Of a stretch of DNA of 64,000 nt, positions 47,036-58,317 are shown in pieces (within the stretch, counting starts at the first letter, position 1; each line of letters begins with the position of its first letter). The position numbers were made by a program, and so were the translations under genes. Source of the stretch: Anaeramoeba flamelloides (taxonomy: Eukaryota > Metamonada > Anaeramoebidae); contig JANTQA010000008.1 in the NCBI GenBank assembly GCA_027625915.1, positions 12,153,001-12,217,000 of the forward strand, written 5' to 3'. The notes below the pieces were generated by a model. The model did not search any database and was not told the origin of the DNA. It worked only from the letters and a program-made list of their open reading frames with translations.

Positions 47036-48372
47036 TGATCGTTTTTTTTTTTGATTTTTCTAGGTTTCGTCAAACAAAAAAAGTAAAAAAGAAAAGTCAT
47101 GTTAATTGTTAAAGGTAAAGAGAAAATTATTTTAAAATAGCTAAAGATAAAAATAGGGTACTTGTGAATAGTATCTTCGTTTTTTTTTTGATGTTCTATT
47201 GGAATTGTTTTTTCTTCTTTTAATACCTTGACTCACTAAAAAAAAAAGATCAATAAATAACAAAGAAAAAAAAAAAAAAGGCTTTAGTAGATTGAAGAAG
47301 GAAGCTTTAGGATTCAAAAAAAACAAATGCTTTTACTTTTTGATCGAATGGTAAATTTCAAATAAATTTAAAAAGATACACGTTATTAATTTGTGAAAAA
47401 TTAAAAAATAAAACTTAATTTTTATTAACAAATCGATTTGGTTTAATCCATTTCGTTTAATCAAAAATTGAATGAAAAAAAGTATAAAACCAAACCAAAA
47501 AATTGATTTGAAAAGGAATTAACAAAGTTGAATCTCTCATTGTCTTTCTAATTATTTTCTTATTGCCTATAGTTTTTGGAAAGATAAATTTGGAAAAGTC
47601 TTAGAAATCTGAATTTCAAAGCATTTAAGAATTCTAGTTTCTAATTTTGAGATTCCAATAGTCATCAAATACCCTAACATCTTTTTTCCGCTTGATTAAA
47701 AAAAATTAAGAAGCAATGAGAGATAAAACTGAAGGAAAAGTCGAAAGTAACTTGAGAGTTTTCAGAGAGTTACCCTGAAATAGAGTGAAAGAAAGAGCTA
47801 ATGTAATTTAACAATCGTTTGTTTGATATTTATTATTACTTCAGGTCTTTGAAGAATAAATGGGCAAAAATAATCACTCCCACTTCCTCTTTTTTTTTTT
47901 TACTAATAAAGTTTTCAATGAAATAGATTGTAAATTTGGACTCTCTTTTTCTTTGTTTGATCCTTTCTTTAGAAGTGGTACATACCGTTTATACTAGAAA
48001 TCCTCAACAAAACACAGGGTCAATTATTTAAAGAAGATAAACAGCTGAAATTTTATTGTATTTGAATTGTAACAATAGTGTTGTATTACTTATTTGAAAT
48101 TTATCTTGCATCTAAAATCTCAGCAAGTCGAAAACATAAAGTTCGTTTTTCACTTGAAAGCAATTTTAAGACAAACCTAATTGTCAATTTGTTATTATTA
48201 ATTACCAAAGCAAATAAAATCCAAATAGTATTTATTTTCACCTTACTTATTTAGAACTGAACTAGTTTAGGAGAAACTTTCAAATCTTTAACAGACAATT
48301 GGGAGTTTGTTTTCATTTTTTTTTAAATCTCCATTTTGCAATAAATTTATTCGAAAAATCAGATCAAAGAAA
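47036..48372. other. Divergent intergenic/promoter region between TAN1-like and eL33 genes
   Basis: 1.3 kb with no supportable gene. It must hold the upstream regions of both divergently transcribed genes. It is A/T-rich with no element I can name. Confidence 0.7.
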
Positions 48373-48759
48373 ATGTCTCAAGAACAAAAAAAAGAAGTAA
48401 AACCAAAAAAAAAACAAATCAAAAAAAAAAAGAAACAAAACAAATCCCCAAGATTACATGTAGATGGTATCTTCATGGGCTACAGAAGAGGATTGACAAC
48501 ACAAAAAACAGGAACATCATTAATCAAAATTGTTGGTGTCACAACAAGAAAAGAAACCGAATGGTACCTTGGAAAGAAAGTTGCCTTTGTTTACAATGCT
48601 TCTCGCCATCGCAATGGATCCAACGTAAGGACTATTTGGGGAAAGATCACCAGCGCTCATGGTAACTCAGGAATTGTACGTGCTAAATTCAAAAGAAACC
48701 TTCCTGCCATTGCCATGGGCAAAAAAGTAAGAGTAATGATGTACCCTTCAAACATCTAG
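48373..48759 (+). CDS. RPL35A: 60S ribosomal protein eL33 (L35Ae)
   Basis: One exon, 128 residues from the ATG at 48373 (MSQEQKKEVK). A lysine-rich N-terminal tail of about 27 residues precedes the conserved domain: LHVDGIFMGYRRGLTTQ, then TSLIKIVGVTTRKETEWYLGKKVAFVYNA, then VRTIWGKITSAHGNSGIVRA and KFKRNLPAIAMGKKVRVMMYPSNI. The block WGKxTxxHGNSGxVRAKF is the eL33 signature. The protein is part of the large cytosolic ribosomal subunit. The conserved body has typical length (about 100-110); the long K-rich leader is an addition. The upstream in-frame stretch from 48307 is 5' UTR. Confidence 0.96.
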   Translation: MSQEQKKEVKPKKKQIKKKKKQNKSPRLHVDGIFMGYRRGLTTQKTGTSLIKIVGVTTRKETEWYLGKKVAFVYNASRHRNGSNVRTIWGKITSAHGNSGIVRAKFKRNLPAIAMGKKVRVMMYPSNI

Positions 48760-49439
48760 AGAAAGAAATTAAATAAAATAAAAAAAAAAAAATACAAACC
48801 AAAATAAAATTGTTCTTTCATCCTTCAAAAAGTTTTTTTTTAACTTTTTTTAAAAAAAAATTTTTTAAAAGACCTACAGAAACCCAAATAAAAAAAAACA
48901 AAACACTTAGTACAATTTAATTTCTTTCTTTTTTTTTTGTTTTTTTTTTCTTTTTTATTTTTTGATTTGCTTTTTTGTTTTTTTTTTTTTTTTTTCAAAT
49001 TTTTTAATGCAACAAAAGGAATAATTTCTACAATCAATTCAAAAACAAACTCAACCTCAACCATAACCAGAACTTTGATTTACGTTTATACCTTGTTCTT
49101 AAAAATCTCTCTCGTTCTGATAACCACTTTTCAACACAATTAAATACCAACGATTGGGAAAGAAATACCTTTGTTCATTTTTTCGATCCCATTTACATTA
49201 CTATATTGACTAATTTTAAAGCTTGTTGTTTTGAGATATAAGGATTTCAAGAAATACATTTATTTGAAGAGAAAAAGCCGAATATTTTCATTATTTTGAG
49301 ATTTTCTTTTTTTTTTCAAAGTTTTTCTATTAGTTTGAGAAGAAAGAGTGAATTTTGGGACTTCAGGAAAAGGTGTGTCAAATAAAATTTTCAAAAGAAC
49401 AAAGTCTTTACAATTATTTATCCATTTTCAAAAAGTGAA

Positions 49440-51190
49440 GACGATTTTGACGTAATCTTTTTGTAGAAAATGAATTACTAGACAGAAATTCCCACTAAGA
49501 TTTTCTTTGTTAAAATTTTCAAGATCAGGAGTTATTTTAGCGAGTTTGTTTGAAGAGTACTGATGATTGTAAACTAAAAAAATCAAAATTTCCATTCAAC
49601 TTTCCAAAAAATTAACCTTTTTTTTAGAATTTAAATAATTCACCAAAGATCCCAATTCTGAAAGGGAAATTATTAATTTAAGGTTTACAATCCCCGAAAT
49701 TTGAAAAAAGATTATCTTGTGTTTGGTGTAGTGACTTGTTAATTTGGTTCTTAGCTGATCCATCTTGTACTTGGTATGAGGTTTAATGTGGTTTCAAAAA
49801 AGTGTTTTTTGACAATTTATTTTTTTTTTTCCGAAATTTGAATCAAAGAGTGGAAGATTAATAGATTGGTAGATATTTAAGAATAAATTTAGATTTTATA
49901 AATTGTAGAAGAAAATTTTGATTTACTTTTTAGTCAATTAATTAAATGAAAAAAAAAATTATTTTTTTAAAAGCTAAAAATAATACCAAATATAATTAAA
50001 AATTTCAATTGAAAACACACACTTCACATTTTATTATAACTTTCCTTTCGATCTCTTAATTTTACACTCTTTGATTCAAATTTCGGAAAAAAAAAAATAA
50101 ATTGTCAAAAAACACTTTTTTGAAACCACATTAAAACCCATAACAAGTACAAGATCAACTAGCTAAGAACCAAATTAACAAGTCACTACACCAAACACGA
50201 GATAATATTTTTTCAAATTTCGGGGATTGTAAACCTTAAACCGATTTTAAGAATTAAAAATTTGTGATTTTACTGTTATTATTGAACATTTTGAAGACTT
50301 TTTTGTCGAAAGTTGAATGAAAAATTTGTTCCATTTATTTTGCAACAAATAGTATTAATTACAGAAAAATAAAATTTGAAAATTAATTATTGAATAGAAA
50401 ATTCAAAATAAATGTTTTTTTTTTTAAAGGACTACGTTTTCAGGCAAAAGGAGCGAACTTGTTGATAAAAAAACCCTTGAAAGAGTTCCGTAATCTCAGC
50501 TAAAATTACATTTGAGTATTTCATTTATCAAAAAAAGGAAAATTATTTTTATTCCAACAATTTTCACAATTTTATCGTTCTTAGATCCCCCCAATTTTTT
50601 TTTCAATATTTCTTATAATTTCCTTTTCAAATTTATAAACACAAAATATTTTCCCATGCCGTTTTAACTATTTTTTCCGAGTTAATTTTGGAAGATTGGA
50701 ATGTTTTAAGATTTTTACGTGTTCTGGAAATCCCATAAAATCATTTTTTAATTTTTTTCAAAAATATATTTGAAATTTTTTTTTGTTTATGAGTTGATTT
50801 TCACTCTGAAACAGGTAAATTTTTGATCTACTTTTTTCAAGAATAAAAATCATTTTTGAGAAGACAATATAAAATAACACAAAAACTAAACAGTCCACCA
50901 CAGTGGGAACACAGCACTTAAATTGAAAAGATAAAAAAAAATTTAAAAAAAAATGAAATAAAATAAAAAAAAAATAGTTTTCATCTTCATTATTCTTTTT
51001 CTGAGCCTTCCAATAATTATATCACAGTTTTTTTATATAGAGAATTTTTTTTCGGCTTTTAAAATGTTCACTAGTCTTCCCCTACATAAATATAAGGAAA
51101 ATATAATAAAAAAATTTCAATAAATAAGATACAATTTTCAGATTCATGCATACTAGAATAGTTAGCATATTATTTTTTTCATTCTTATCA
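49440..51190 (-). repeat. Inverted copy of the 45590-46070 repeat, split by two insertions
   Basis: Complementary to 45590-46070 in three blocks (about 51190-50935, 50425-50362 and 49555-49440). Between them are a long-TIR element (49567-50350) and an uncharacterised ~500-bp stretch (50425-50935). Confidence 0.7.
49567..50350. mobile_element. 784-bp Mutator-like fold-back element with long terminal repeats and 11-bp target duplication
   Basis: Inner arms 49675-49853 and 50064-50241 are almost exact complements (GGTTTACAATCCCCGAAATT..., GTGACTTGTTAATTTGGTTC..., CCGAAATTTGAATCAAAGAG). Looser pairing continues outward to about 49567 and 50350. The flanks AGTACTGATGA and AGTATTAATTA match at 8 of 11 positions, and the other copy of the surrounding repeat (near 45960) shows one uninterrupted site. 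Long arms plus an 8-11-bp duplication fit a non-autonomous Mutator-type element; no transposase is present. Confidence 0.78.
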
Positions 51191-51969
51191 AGTTATCGAA
51201 TATCCATGATTTTATTTGGTTGAATTACATTTGAATTATTGACTTTAAAATTTATGTTTGATGTTTTAATTTTGTTATAAGAACAATTAAAAAAAATTTT
51301 TATTTTGGAAGGGAGAATTAATTTTCTAGATTATTTATATATTATACAAACTTTGGAAATTGCATTTTTTCACTCAATGGAAAATATTTGTAAAAATTCA
51401 ATAATATATTTCTTTTTTAAAATAAAATATATAATTATCAAGTACCATTAAACTTTATAATTTGTATATTTATTAAAATATTCCTAATATACCAATTTTG
51501 CCCCATTGACAACTTTAGGAATCAAAATCAATCAAAAACTTCGAAAATTAATTTCTAAACCGTTAAAAATCATAATTTAATTTTGATAATTCCTAAGATA
51601 ACTGATAAATTTATTAGAAAATATACATTATGATAATAACTGGATCTAATTTTCTATAAAACTATATTTTTATTTTTCTTTCGATCTTTATCTTTATAAT
51701 TTTTTTCGTATTTCAAATTCCCTTGGGAAACTATCGGGATTTTTTTAACAGATATTTTACTCTATAACAATAACAATCAATTTGGAAAAAATTTTCATTT
51801 GAAATTTCCCTCTAAAGAAAAATAAAAAACTTTATTATTATTTATTAGCCTTTACATGAAACCCCCCATATTAAAAATTTATTGGGATTTGTGATTATTT
51901 ACAAACTTAAATCTTTTCAAAATACAGAATTAGAATCAAAAATCAAAGACCCTTTAATGCAAGAGTTGA

Positions 51970-51972
<3 letters not shown>

Positions 51973-52022
<50 letters not shown>
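51973..52022. repeat. (CA)n(TA)n microsatellite
   Basis: About 17 CA units followed by about 8 TA units. Confidence 0.9.
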
Positions 52023-52023
<1 letters not shown>

Positions 52024-52463
52024 AGAAAAATTCCAAAGACAGATTGACTCTAAAGATTATTTTTAACATAAATGGAGAAACTCAGATAATAATTTAGACA
52101 TTTTTAAGATTCAGATATTGGGGTTCTAATGTTTTGAATCTTTTAAAAATTAAAAAAGATTATCTTGTATTGGACCAGAAAAATTATTACATATTTCATA
52201 ACTGGTTGATTGTAAACTTAGTATTTATATGAATAGCTGTGTAAAAATATATTTATTCTGTTTTTTCTTTTGCTCAAATCTGAATTGGTGAGCCCAAGAT
52301 TAAAATATTGATGAATTTTTAATAAAAAAAAGTGTGAATTTTAGGCCGAAATACGGAATTTTACTTTACTATTATGGAAAAAAATTGTCAAATTGATTTT
52401 CCTCACAATCCAAATTTAATTGTAAAAATAACTAAAAAAAAAAAATGATTATTTTTTTTTATT

Positions 52464-53053
52464 CTATGAATTGTTTTTTAGAATCTTTTGTCTATCTTCA
52501 TAATAAAATCATTTCAACCTTTGATAAATAAACGATCTGCTGATCTAAACCATATTATTGTCCTATCACAAAAATTCAATTTTTAATTGGCGAGATTAAT
52601 TTAACCTTAAAAGTCAAAGTAAAATCAATTCAAAGGGGAAACAAATTAAATTCAAATACTAACCCATTATATTATTTCCAATCCAACCAAAAATAAAAAA
52701 AATTAATTCTACTTTGTTATCAAAATTATTCAAGTAGTTTTGGAGATCCACAAAAAACTTCAATTTGTTAATAAATTTATAATGATTGATCAATCAAATA
52801 AAAAACCTGACAAAAAGATAGTAGTAAAATATTTTTTTATGTTGAATCCTCCTTTTAGTCTTTATTTATTTAATTAGTTTTTTATTATTTGCTCTTAGTT
52901 TGACTTGTAAGGTTAAATTCATCTTGCCAATTAAAAATTGAATTTTTATGATAGGACAATAATATGGTTTAGATCAGCAGATCGTTTATTTATCAAAGGT
53001 TGTAATGATTTTATTATGAAAATAGACAAAAGATTATAAAAAGTAATTCATAG
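52464..53053. mobile_element. 590-bp fold-back element with ~127-bp arms
   Basis: 52464-52590 is nearly the exact complement of 52927-53053 (CTATGAATTGTTTTTTAGAA, GATAAATAAACGATCTGCTG, AAACCATATTATTGTCCTAT). The 336-bp loop is a copy of the repeat at 30289-30580. Arms this similar in an otherwise worn region suggest recent formation or gene conversion between arms. Confidence 0.82.
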
Positions 53054-53544
53054 ACTGGTATTTGAATAATAAATGGGAAAAAAATTTAATCACTTTGCAT
53101 CTTTTTCTTTTATAATTCGGGTTCTTAAAGAAGTAGGTTGTAATTTGTGGGCTATACTAGAAAACGAATTTCCAAATAAAGTGAAAATTATTTCCCATTT
53201 AAATTACAAATATCAGTAAAAAACAAAATAATCATTTTTTTTTTTTTAATACATTTTTGCAATTAAATTTGAATCTTTCCGAAAATCAAATCGATAAATT
53301 TTTTCTATTTGAAAATTTTTTTGCCAAAATAGTTGTTCTTTGTTTTAATAGGGGTTTTTAAAAAAATTTATTTTTTTTTTTGTAGGTATTTGAGAAAAAT
53401 AAAAGAAAAATATGAATAAAAATAACGATAAAAAACCAAAATTCACAGTTTTTTCTTACTATTTACCACCCATACTCTTAATCCTACTCTCTTCAATTCT
53501 CTATTTGGAATTATAAAACAATAAATTTTATTTTTTTAATTTTT

Positions 53545-53665
53545 AAACCAGGGTTAAATCCCTTACTAAGTTCTGATCGATCAACTAAGAACCACAATAA
53601 CAAGTTATCACACCTCACACAAGATAATCTCATTTTCATTCTTTAGGGATTATAAGCCTTAAGGA
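53545..53665. repeat. Single arm related to the Mutator-like element
   Basis: GATCAACTAAGAACC, ATAACAAGTTATCACACC, CACAAGATAATCT and GGGATTATAAGCCTTAA follow the same order as 50105-50240. The partner arm is missing nearby. Confidence 0.6.
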
Positions 53666-54253
53666 AATGGTAAAGAGGTAATTTTAATGATGTTGGTTGC
53701 CTATTGGTGAGAGAAATTGGTTTATAGCATTCTGTAAATAATTTTTCACACAATTTATTTTCAGGTGTGACTTTAAATTTTGTAATCCAATTGTGATCCA
53801 TTCTTACCCCTTTCAAAGTAATTGAATTGTTTTAATCAATAAATAGACTTTTGAAAAGATCACTTATTATTATGACAATTTAGCAAGAAGCCAAAGACAT
53901 ATTGGAAAAGATTTCTCGTATTTTGAATAAGAACCAAAAACCATAGAGAACATTATTGTTTGATGGTTTGTCAAGACACAACAACACTTTAAGTCTGATA
54001 ACTTGTGAATATTTTTTATATTTGGAATCTTATTTCTTCGTGGACTATTTATTTTTCCAATACAGCCTTGAAAAACAATTTACGATTAGATTTGTTTAAA
54101 AACCATTCAGAACTTGGAATTATTTTCTAGTTTTCAGGTCTCGTGATACACATTATCATAAAAAATGAGAAAATTTTTCATTTGTCAAGAAGAAAAAAAT
54201 TTGTTGTTTGTCTTTTTGTCATTTTTCTATTTTTTTGCCTAAAACCAAAATAT

Positions 54254-55057
54254 ATGTCAAAAACAAAAAAAACGCAATTCCAACAAAAACTACCCACAAT
54301 AGGAATATTAGAAAGAACTCTACCAGCGTTTGTCAATGGTTTCGTGGGTGATATCTTTTTCGTGTATGAAAATATCAAAACAAAAAGCAACTTTGTGAAT
54401 AAGATTTGTTTCTTGATTGAAAATATTATTCTTTTCTTTTTGAAAATATATTCCATCCCGATCAAGATTTCCGATCAAATCTTATGTTTCCTTTACGATC
54501 GGCTATTTCATCCGTTGTTCAAATTTACAACCAAGATCATTTTGATCCCCTTTTTGAAAATCCAACCCTATTTACCAAATTTGAATAAAATATATGAAGA
54601 CGCAACGAACCTCAAGAGGAAGAAAAAAGAATCAATTGGAGCAATTCCAAGTTTTGATTGGATCGCAGAAAAGTCCTTGTTGGTTTTGGAATCTCTTTTC
54701 CCAGAAATCAAGGACATAAGAAATGGTGGATACCATTACACAGGATATAATTATGGGTTATCCAAAATTTTCCCTCAATGGATTAACAAACCTTTAAGAT
54801 TTATTTTAGTGATAACTTTTGTTGCAATCCCAACAGAATTGTCAGTTCAGTGTTCAAAAAGCGGTGTTTGTGTGGAAATATCAAAAAATATTTCAGCTTT
54901 GGGCAATTGGTCAATTGAGTTTTTCCGCGCCTGTTTTACATTTAGAGGTGCTGATGTTTGGAGGAGTTTACAAGAAGGCTGCTCGTCTCTGGAAACAACA
55001 ATCCGCCAATGGACTGAAACAATTAAAGAACACGACAACTCCCAAATTAAAAACTAA
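54254..55057 (+). CDS. Perilipin-like (PAT-type) lipid-droplet protein, tentative
   Basis: One exon, 267 residues from the only in-frame ATG at 54254 (MSKTKKTQFQQKLPT); the frame upstream of it is leader. I tentatively align ILERTLPAFVNGFVGDIFFVYENIK with the perilipin N-terminal motif (V.ER..SLP.V...Y......Y...K). KICFLIENIILFFLKI takes the place of the adjacent V.......KGVKT helix, and FDWIAEKSLLVLESLFPEIKDI that of the YAxxGLDxLExxLPIL segment. The middle is strongly hydrophobic (residues 55-120), and a second hydrophobic helix (RFILVITFVAIPTEL) lies near residue 180. Perilipins coat lipid droplets and control lipase access. The alignment is by memory of the motif and could be coincidental, in which case this is an unassigned membrane-associated protein. 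It stands alone between transposon-rich spacers. Confidence 0.5.
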   Translation: MSKTKKTQFQQKLPTIGILERTLPAFVNGFVGDIFFVYENIKTKSNFVNKICFLIENIILFFLKIYSIPIKISDQILCFLYDRLFHPLFKFTTKIILIPFLKIQPYLPNLNKIYEDATNLKRKKKESIGAIPSFDWIAEKSLLVLESLFPEIKDIRNGGYHYTGYNYGLSKIFPQWINKPLRFILVITFVAIPTELSVQCSKSGVCVEISKNISALGNWSIEFFRACFTFRGADVWRSLQEGCSSLETTIRQWTETIKEHDNSQIKN

Positions 55058-55208
55058 AAACAAAATAATAAAGAAAATAATTATTTTTGTATTTTGTTAA
55101 TTTACCAACAAATAAAGCCATTTTTCGAATTAATTCTTTTTTCAGAGATTAGTGTTACCCTAGAAATTAAGGTGTGTTGTAATTGAGTGTAAATCATATT
55201 ATTTCACC

Positions 55209-55836
55209 ATGGTTCAAATGATCTAAAAATTCGATTTTAGTAAAATAATACAAAAGTTGAAGTCTTCAACAAAAATGATACCCTCATTATCAAAAAAAAA
55301 CCAAGAATTTCAGAAAAAAATCTGTTTTTAGAGAAAAATTTAAAGGTTGATCCCAAAATAATAGCTTTCCAGGATTTAAAAATTAAAATTTTGGACTTCC
55401 AAAAGTAGCTATTTTTTCTTTTTTTTTTATTCCAAGATTTATACAATACAATTAGATTAAAAACTTTAGACAGTTAATTTTCGTTATCCTTTTTCTAAAT
55501 ACTCGTTGTTCTATCAATATATTTCCAATATCTGGAGAAATAATATGTCAAAAGGATCTTGACGTGAATATTTAACCCGTAATTCGTATTTTTTTTAGAA
55601 AAAAGGGAATTTTTTTATAATCTAATTTACTTTTCAAGACAAATTTAACAAAGATATTTTTCAACTTTGAAATTTGAATTACTGACGATTAGAAACTTTA
55701 AATTAGAACCCCAAATATATATTTTTTTCAAAAATTCATGTTTTTTTTTTGATAATGAGGGTATCATTTTTATTGAAGACTTCAACTTTTGTATTATTTT
55801 ACTAAAATCGAATTTTCTGAAGACATTTGAACTATG
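55209..55836. mobile_element. ~630-bp fold-back element
   Basis: Left arm 55209-55301 (TTCGATTTTAGTAAAATAAT, ACAAAAGTTGAAGTCTTCAA, ATGATACCCTCATTATC) is complementary to 55739-55836. The outer ends (GGTTCAAATGATCT / AGACATTTGAACTAT) pair with small differences. The loop is AT-rich and non-coding. No target duplication is clear. Confidence 0.8.
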
Positions 55837-55924
55837 AAGTACTAAGTTAATTTATATCCTATATCGTTATATTTTACTTTTTAAATTCCTTATGATAGAA
55901 ATTAATACTTAAAATTTAGATTTT

Positions 55925-56040
55925 TTTATTTATTATTTATTTAGAGAAAGGAGTAATTATAGAAAATTATATCAAATAAAAAAAAGAGAATAGGAAAAAT
56001 GATCAAAATATCAATAAAAAATAATAATATCATTTACATG
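55925..56040 (+). repeat. Dispersed ~100-bp repeat (copy 3 of 3)
   Basis: AGAGAAAGGAGTAATTATAG through AATAATAATATCATTTACA; see 2357 and 44583. Confidence 0.55.
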
Positions 56041-56239
56041 TTAAATGAGAAAATATCCACTTTCTGAATACATAGGATGAGCAAAAATCCGATAGAAAGA
56101 TTACCGTTTACAGATAAAAATTCCACAATCCACCCTTAAAAAAATATCCACTCTTGTACGTTTTTTTTTTCTGCTTTAAGAAATAAGAAGAGAATTTTAA
56201 AAAAATTTCTTTTTATTTCTCAAATTAAAAAATATCACG

Positions 56240-56420
56240 GTAAGGTTTTCTTGAGTTTTCTGTTTATTTGGACAACCTAAAAAAAAAACCTAGAACACTT
56301 AACAAATAAAACCAAAACCTCAAGAAAACCACGGTTAAGTTTTCCATAATTCAAAAAAATTGATTTAAATCTTTGATTATAATCTATTCTTTTGAATTTT
56401 GGAAAACCTAGGTACTTTAC
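56240..56420. repeat. 'AACCTAGAACACTT' repeat patch
   Basis: AACCTAGAACACTTAACAAA and GGAAAACCTAGGTACTTTAC also occur at 12110-12330 and 39580-39600, next to the LINE remnants. Probably a piece of the same old element. Confidence 0.45.
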
Positions 56421-56649
56421 ACAACTTAACGAAATTTCTCCCGAATTCACAGGATTTAAAAAAATAATACAGAAAGATTATTGATTATAGATAAAAAGTA
56501 CACTATCTGTGATTAATAATTGGTATTCCACTGTTGTTAGATTTTTTTTAATTTAAAAGAATGGAATAAAATATTATATTTTGAATCAATTCTTTTGAAT
56601 TTAAAAAAACTGAGATATTAACTCTCAAAGTGGGGGCACTATATGCCCG

Positions 56650-56652
<3 letters not shown>

Positions 56653-56686
<34 letters not shown>

Positions 56687-56692
56687 TTAAGT
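56653..56692. repeat. (TA)n microsatellite
   Basis: About 18 TA units. Confidence 0.9.
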
Positions 56693-58283
56693 AGTTTTTA
56701 TTTTCAATTTTTTATGTTTTCTTTAACTTCAGGATCTAAAGTTTTCTAACCATAAGAGTTTTGATGAAAAATTCCTGACAAGAACAATAAATTTCATAAT
56801 TTTTATTAGTCATATTAAAGATTTTCTGTGAATTTTTACCGAACTAGAACTTTTTCAGAGAGTTTCTAATTTAGAATTTTTGATTTTTTTTTTCTTTTAG
56901 AACTCTAGATTTATATCTTTCATAGTACCCTTTGAGATGATTTATGTTACATTATATTTACTGCAATAATCACATTTTTTACACTTTTCCTTTTTTTTAT
57001 AAATGTTTTATATTCAGATTTTTTTTTAAAAACATCTGGATATCTATTTTATCACTTTATAAAAGTTATAAATTTGGGGAATGCAGTACTTGATTTAAAT
57101 TTTAGATTATTTTTATTTAAAAGTTAAAATTTTCATTTTTGATAAATTTGTAGTATTCTTGTATTTTCCAACTTTCATTGTTTTACAAATTAAAAAAATC
57201 ATAATTTTTATTTTATATTTTAAATTTTTTATAGAAATAAATCATTTGATCCCATTTATTGGATTGATAAAAGACCATTTTTTAAATATCAATTGAAAAA
57301 AGATGGTGAAACTTTTATGTATATCAGTGAAAAAATTACTATATAGGAAAAAAATATTCTAAAAGATTTTTAATTATGAATATTATGAAAATTTCTAAGA
57401 GATTTTAAACGATTTAAATTATATCAATTTCTTTAAGAATAATTTTTTTTAAAATTATAACTTTTAACTTATTAGAATAGGGTTTAATTAAAGTATAATT
57501 GCTCAAAAAATATTCAACCAATTAAAAAAACAATATTAACAATAATCTTTTACAAACTCTAGTAAACCATCAATAAAACTCTATTTTTTTTTCAAAATAA
57601 TTAATATACTTTGGTTATCAAAAATTGCTTGAATATTCTATAGATACCCCAATTTAATCAATTTGGGTGGGTTGATTACTTTTTTCATAATTAATTTAGT
57701 TATTTAAACAAAGTATTCGATTTCATATATTTAAATTCACACAACAATTTTTATAATATAAATACTTTAAAATATTTTTGAGTATTTTTTTCATACCAGA
57801 TATTTTTTTTTACTACTCTATTTTAACAATAATCGATCCATTAATCCATCAATTAAAATATATAAAAGAATCAATTTTTTTTATTATTATTTATAAGCTT
57901 TCAAGCATTTCCCTATAAAAAATATAAAATTTTTGAAAATAAAGTAAATATTTTACAATTGAAAACCAAATCGTGAAAATATTAACCACATTTACCCCAT
58001 TTTCCATTTTTAATTCAAATAAATATAACTCATTGTTCAATTCCATATACTATAAGTGTTCAGAAGTTGTTCATTGTATTAATTTTTTACAGTATTTTTC
58101 ATTAATATAAAATAAAAAATAATTAAAAAGATTTATAATATCCAATCATCTTCGACTCAATTAAAACAATAATCATATTTTCCCATAATTTTTGACTTTA
58201 CAAATATAAAATTTTCTTTAGAGTAAATAAAAAATAAGAGAAGTAAAAACTGAGGTTGCTAGCTCATTTCAAACAAAAAAATA

Positions 58284-58317
58284 CCCCCCCCCCCGCTCCC
58301 CCAACCAACCAACCCCC
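58284..58317 (+). repeat. C-rich tract
   Basis: Eleven C in a row, then GCTCCCCCAACCAACCAACC and CCCC. On the complementary strand it is G-rich and resembles the tract at 16242-16260. Confidence 0.85.

Larger units (their letters stand above)
48760..54253. other. Gene-free spacer rich in fold-back elements
   Basis: Between eL33 and the perilipin-like gene. It contains the 49440-51190 repeat with a Mutator-like insertion, a CA/TA microsatellite, a 590-bp fold-back at 52464 and a lone arm at 53545. The frame at 51882-52097 is interrupted by the microsatellite and is not convincing as a gene. Confidence 0.65.

Noticed and set aside
48937-49143. Frames on both strands after eL33
   Set aside because: Created by a poly-T/A run plus short AT-poor sequence; no conserved motif, stops in the minus-strand alternatives.
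51882-52097. 71-residue frame spanning the CA/TA microsatellite
   Set aside because: Contains the translated microsatellite (TH repeats) and no other signal.
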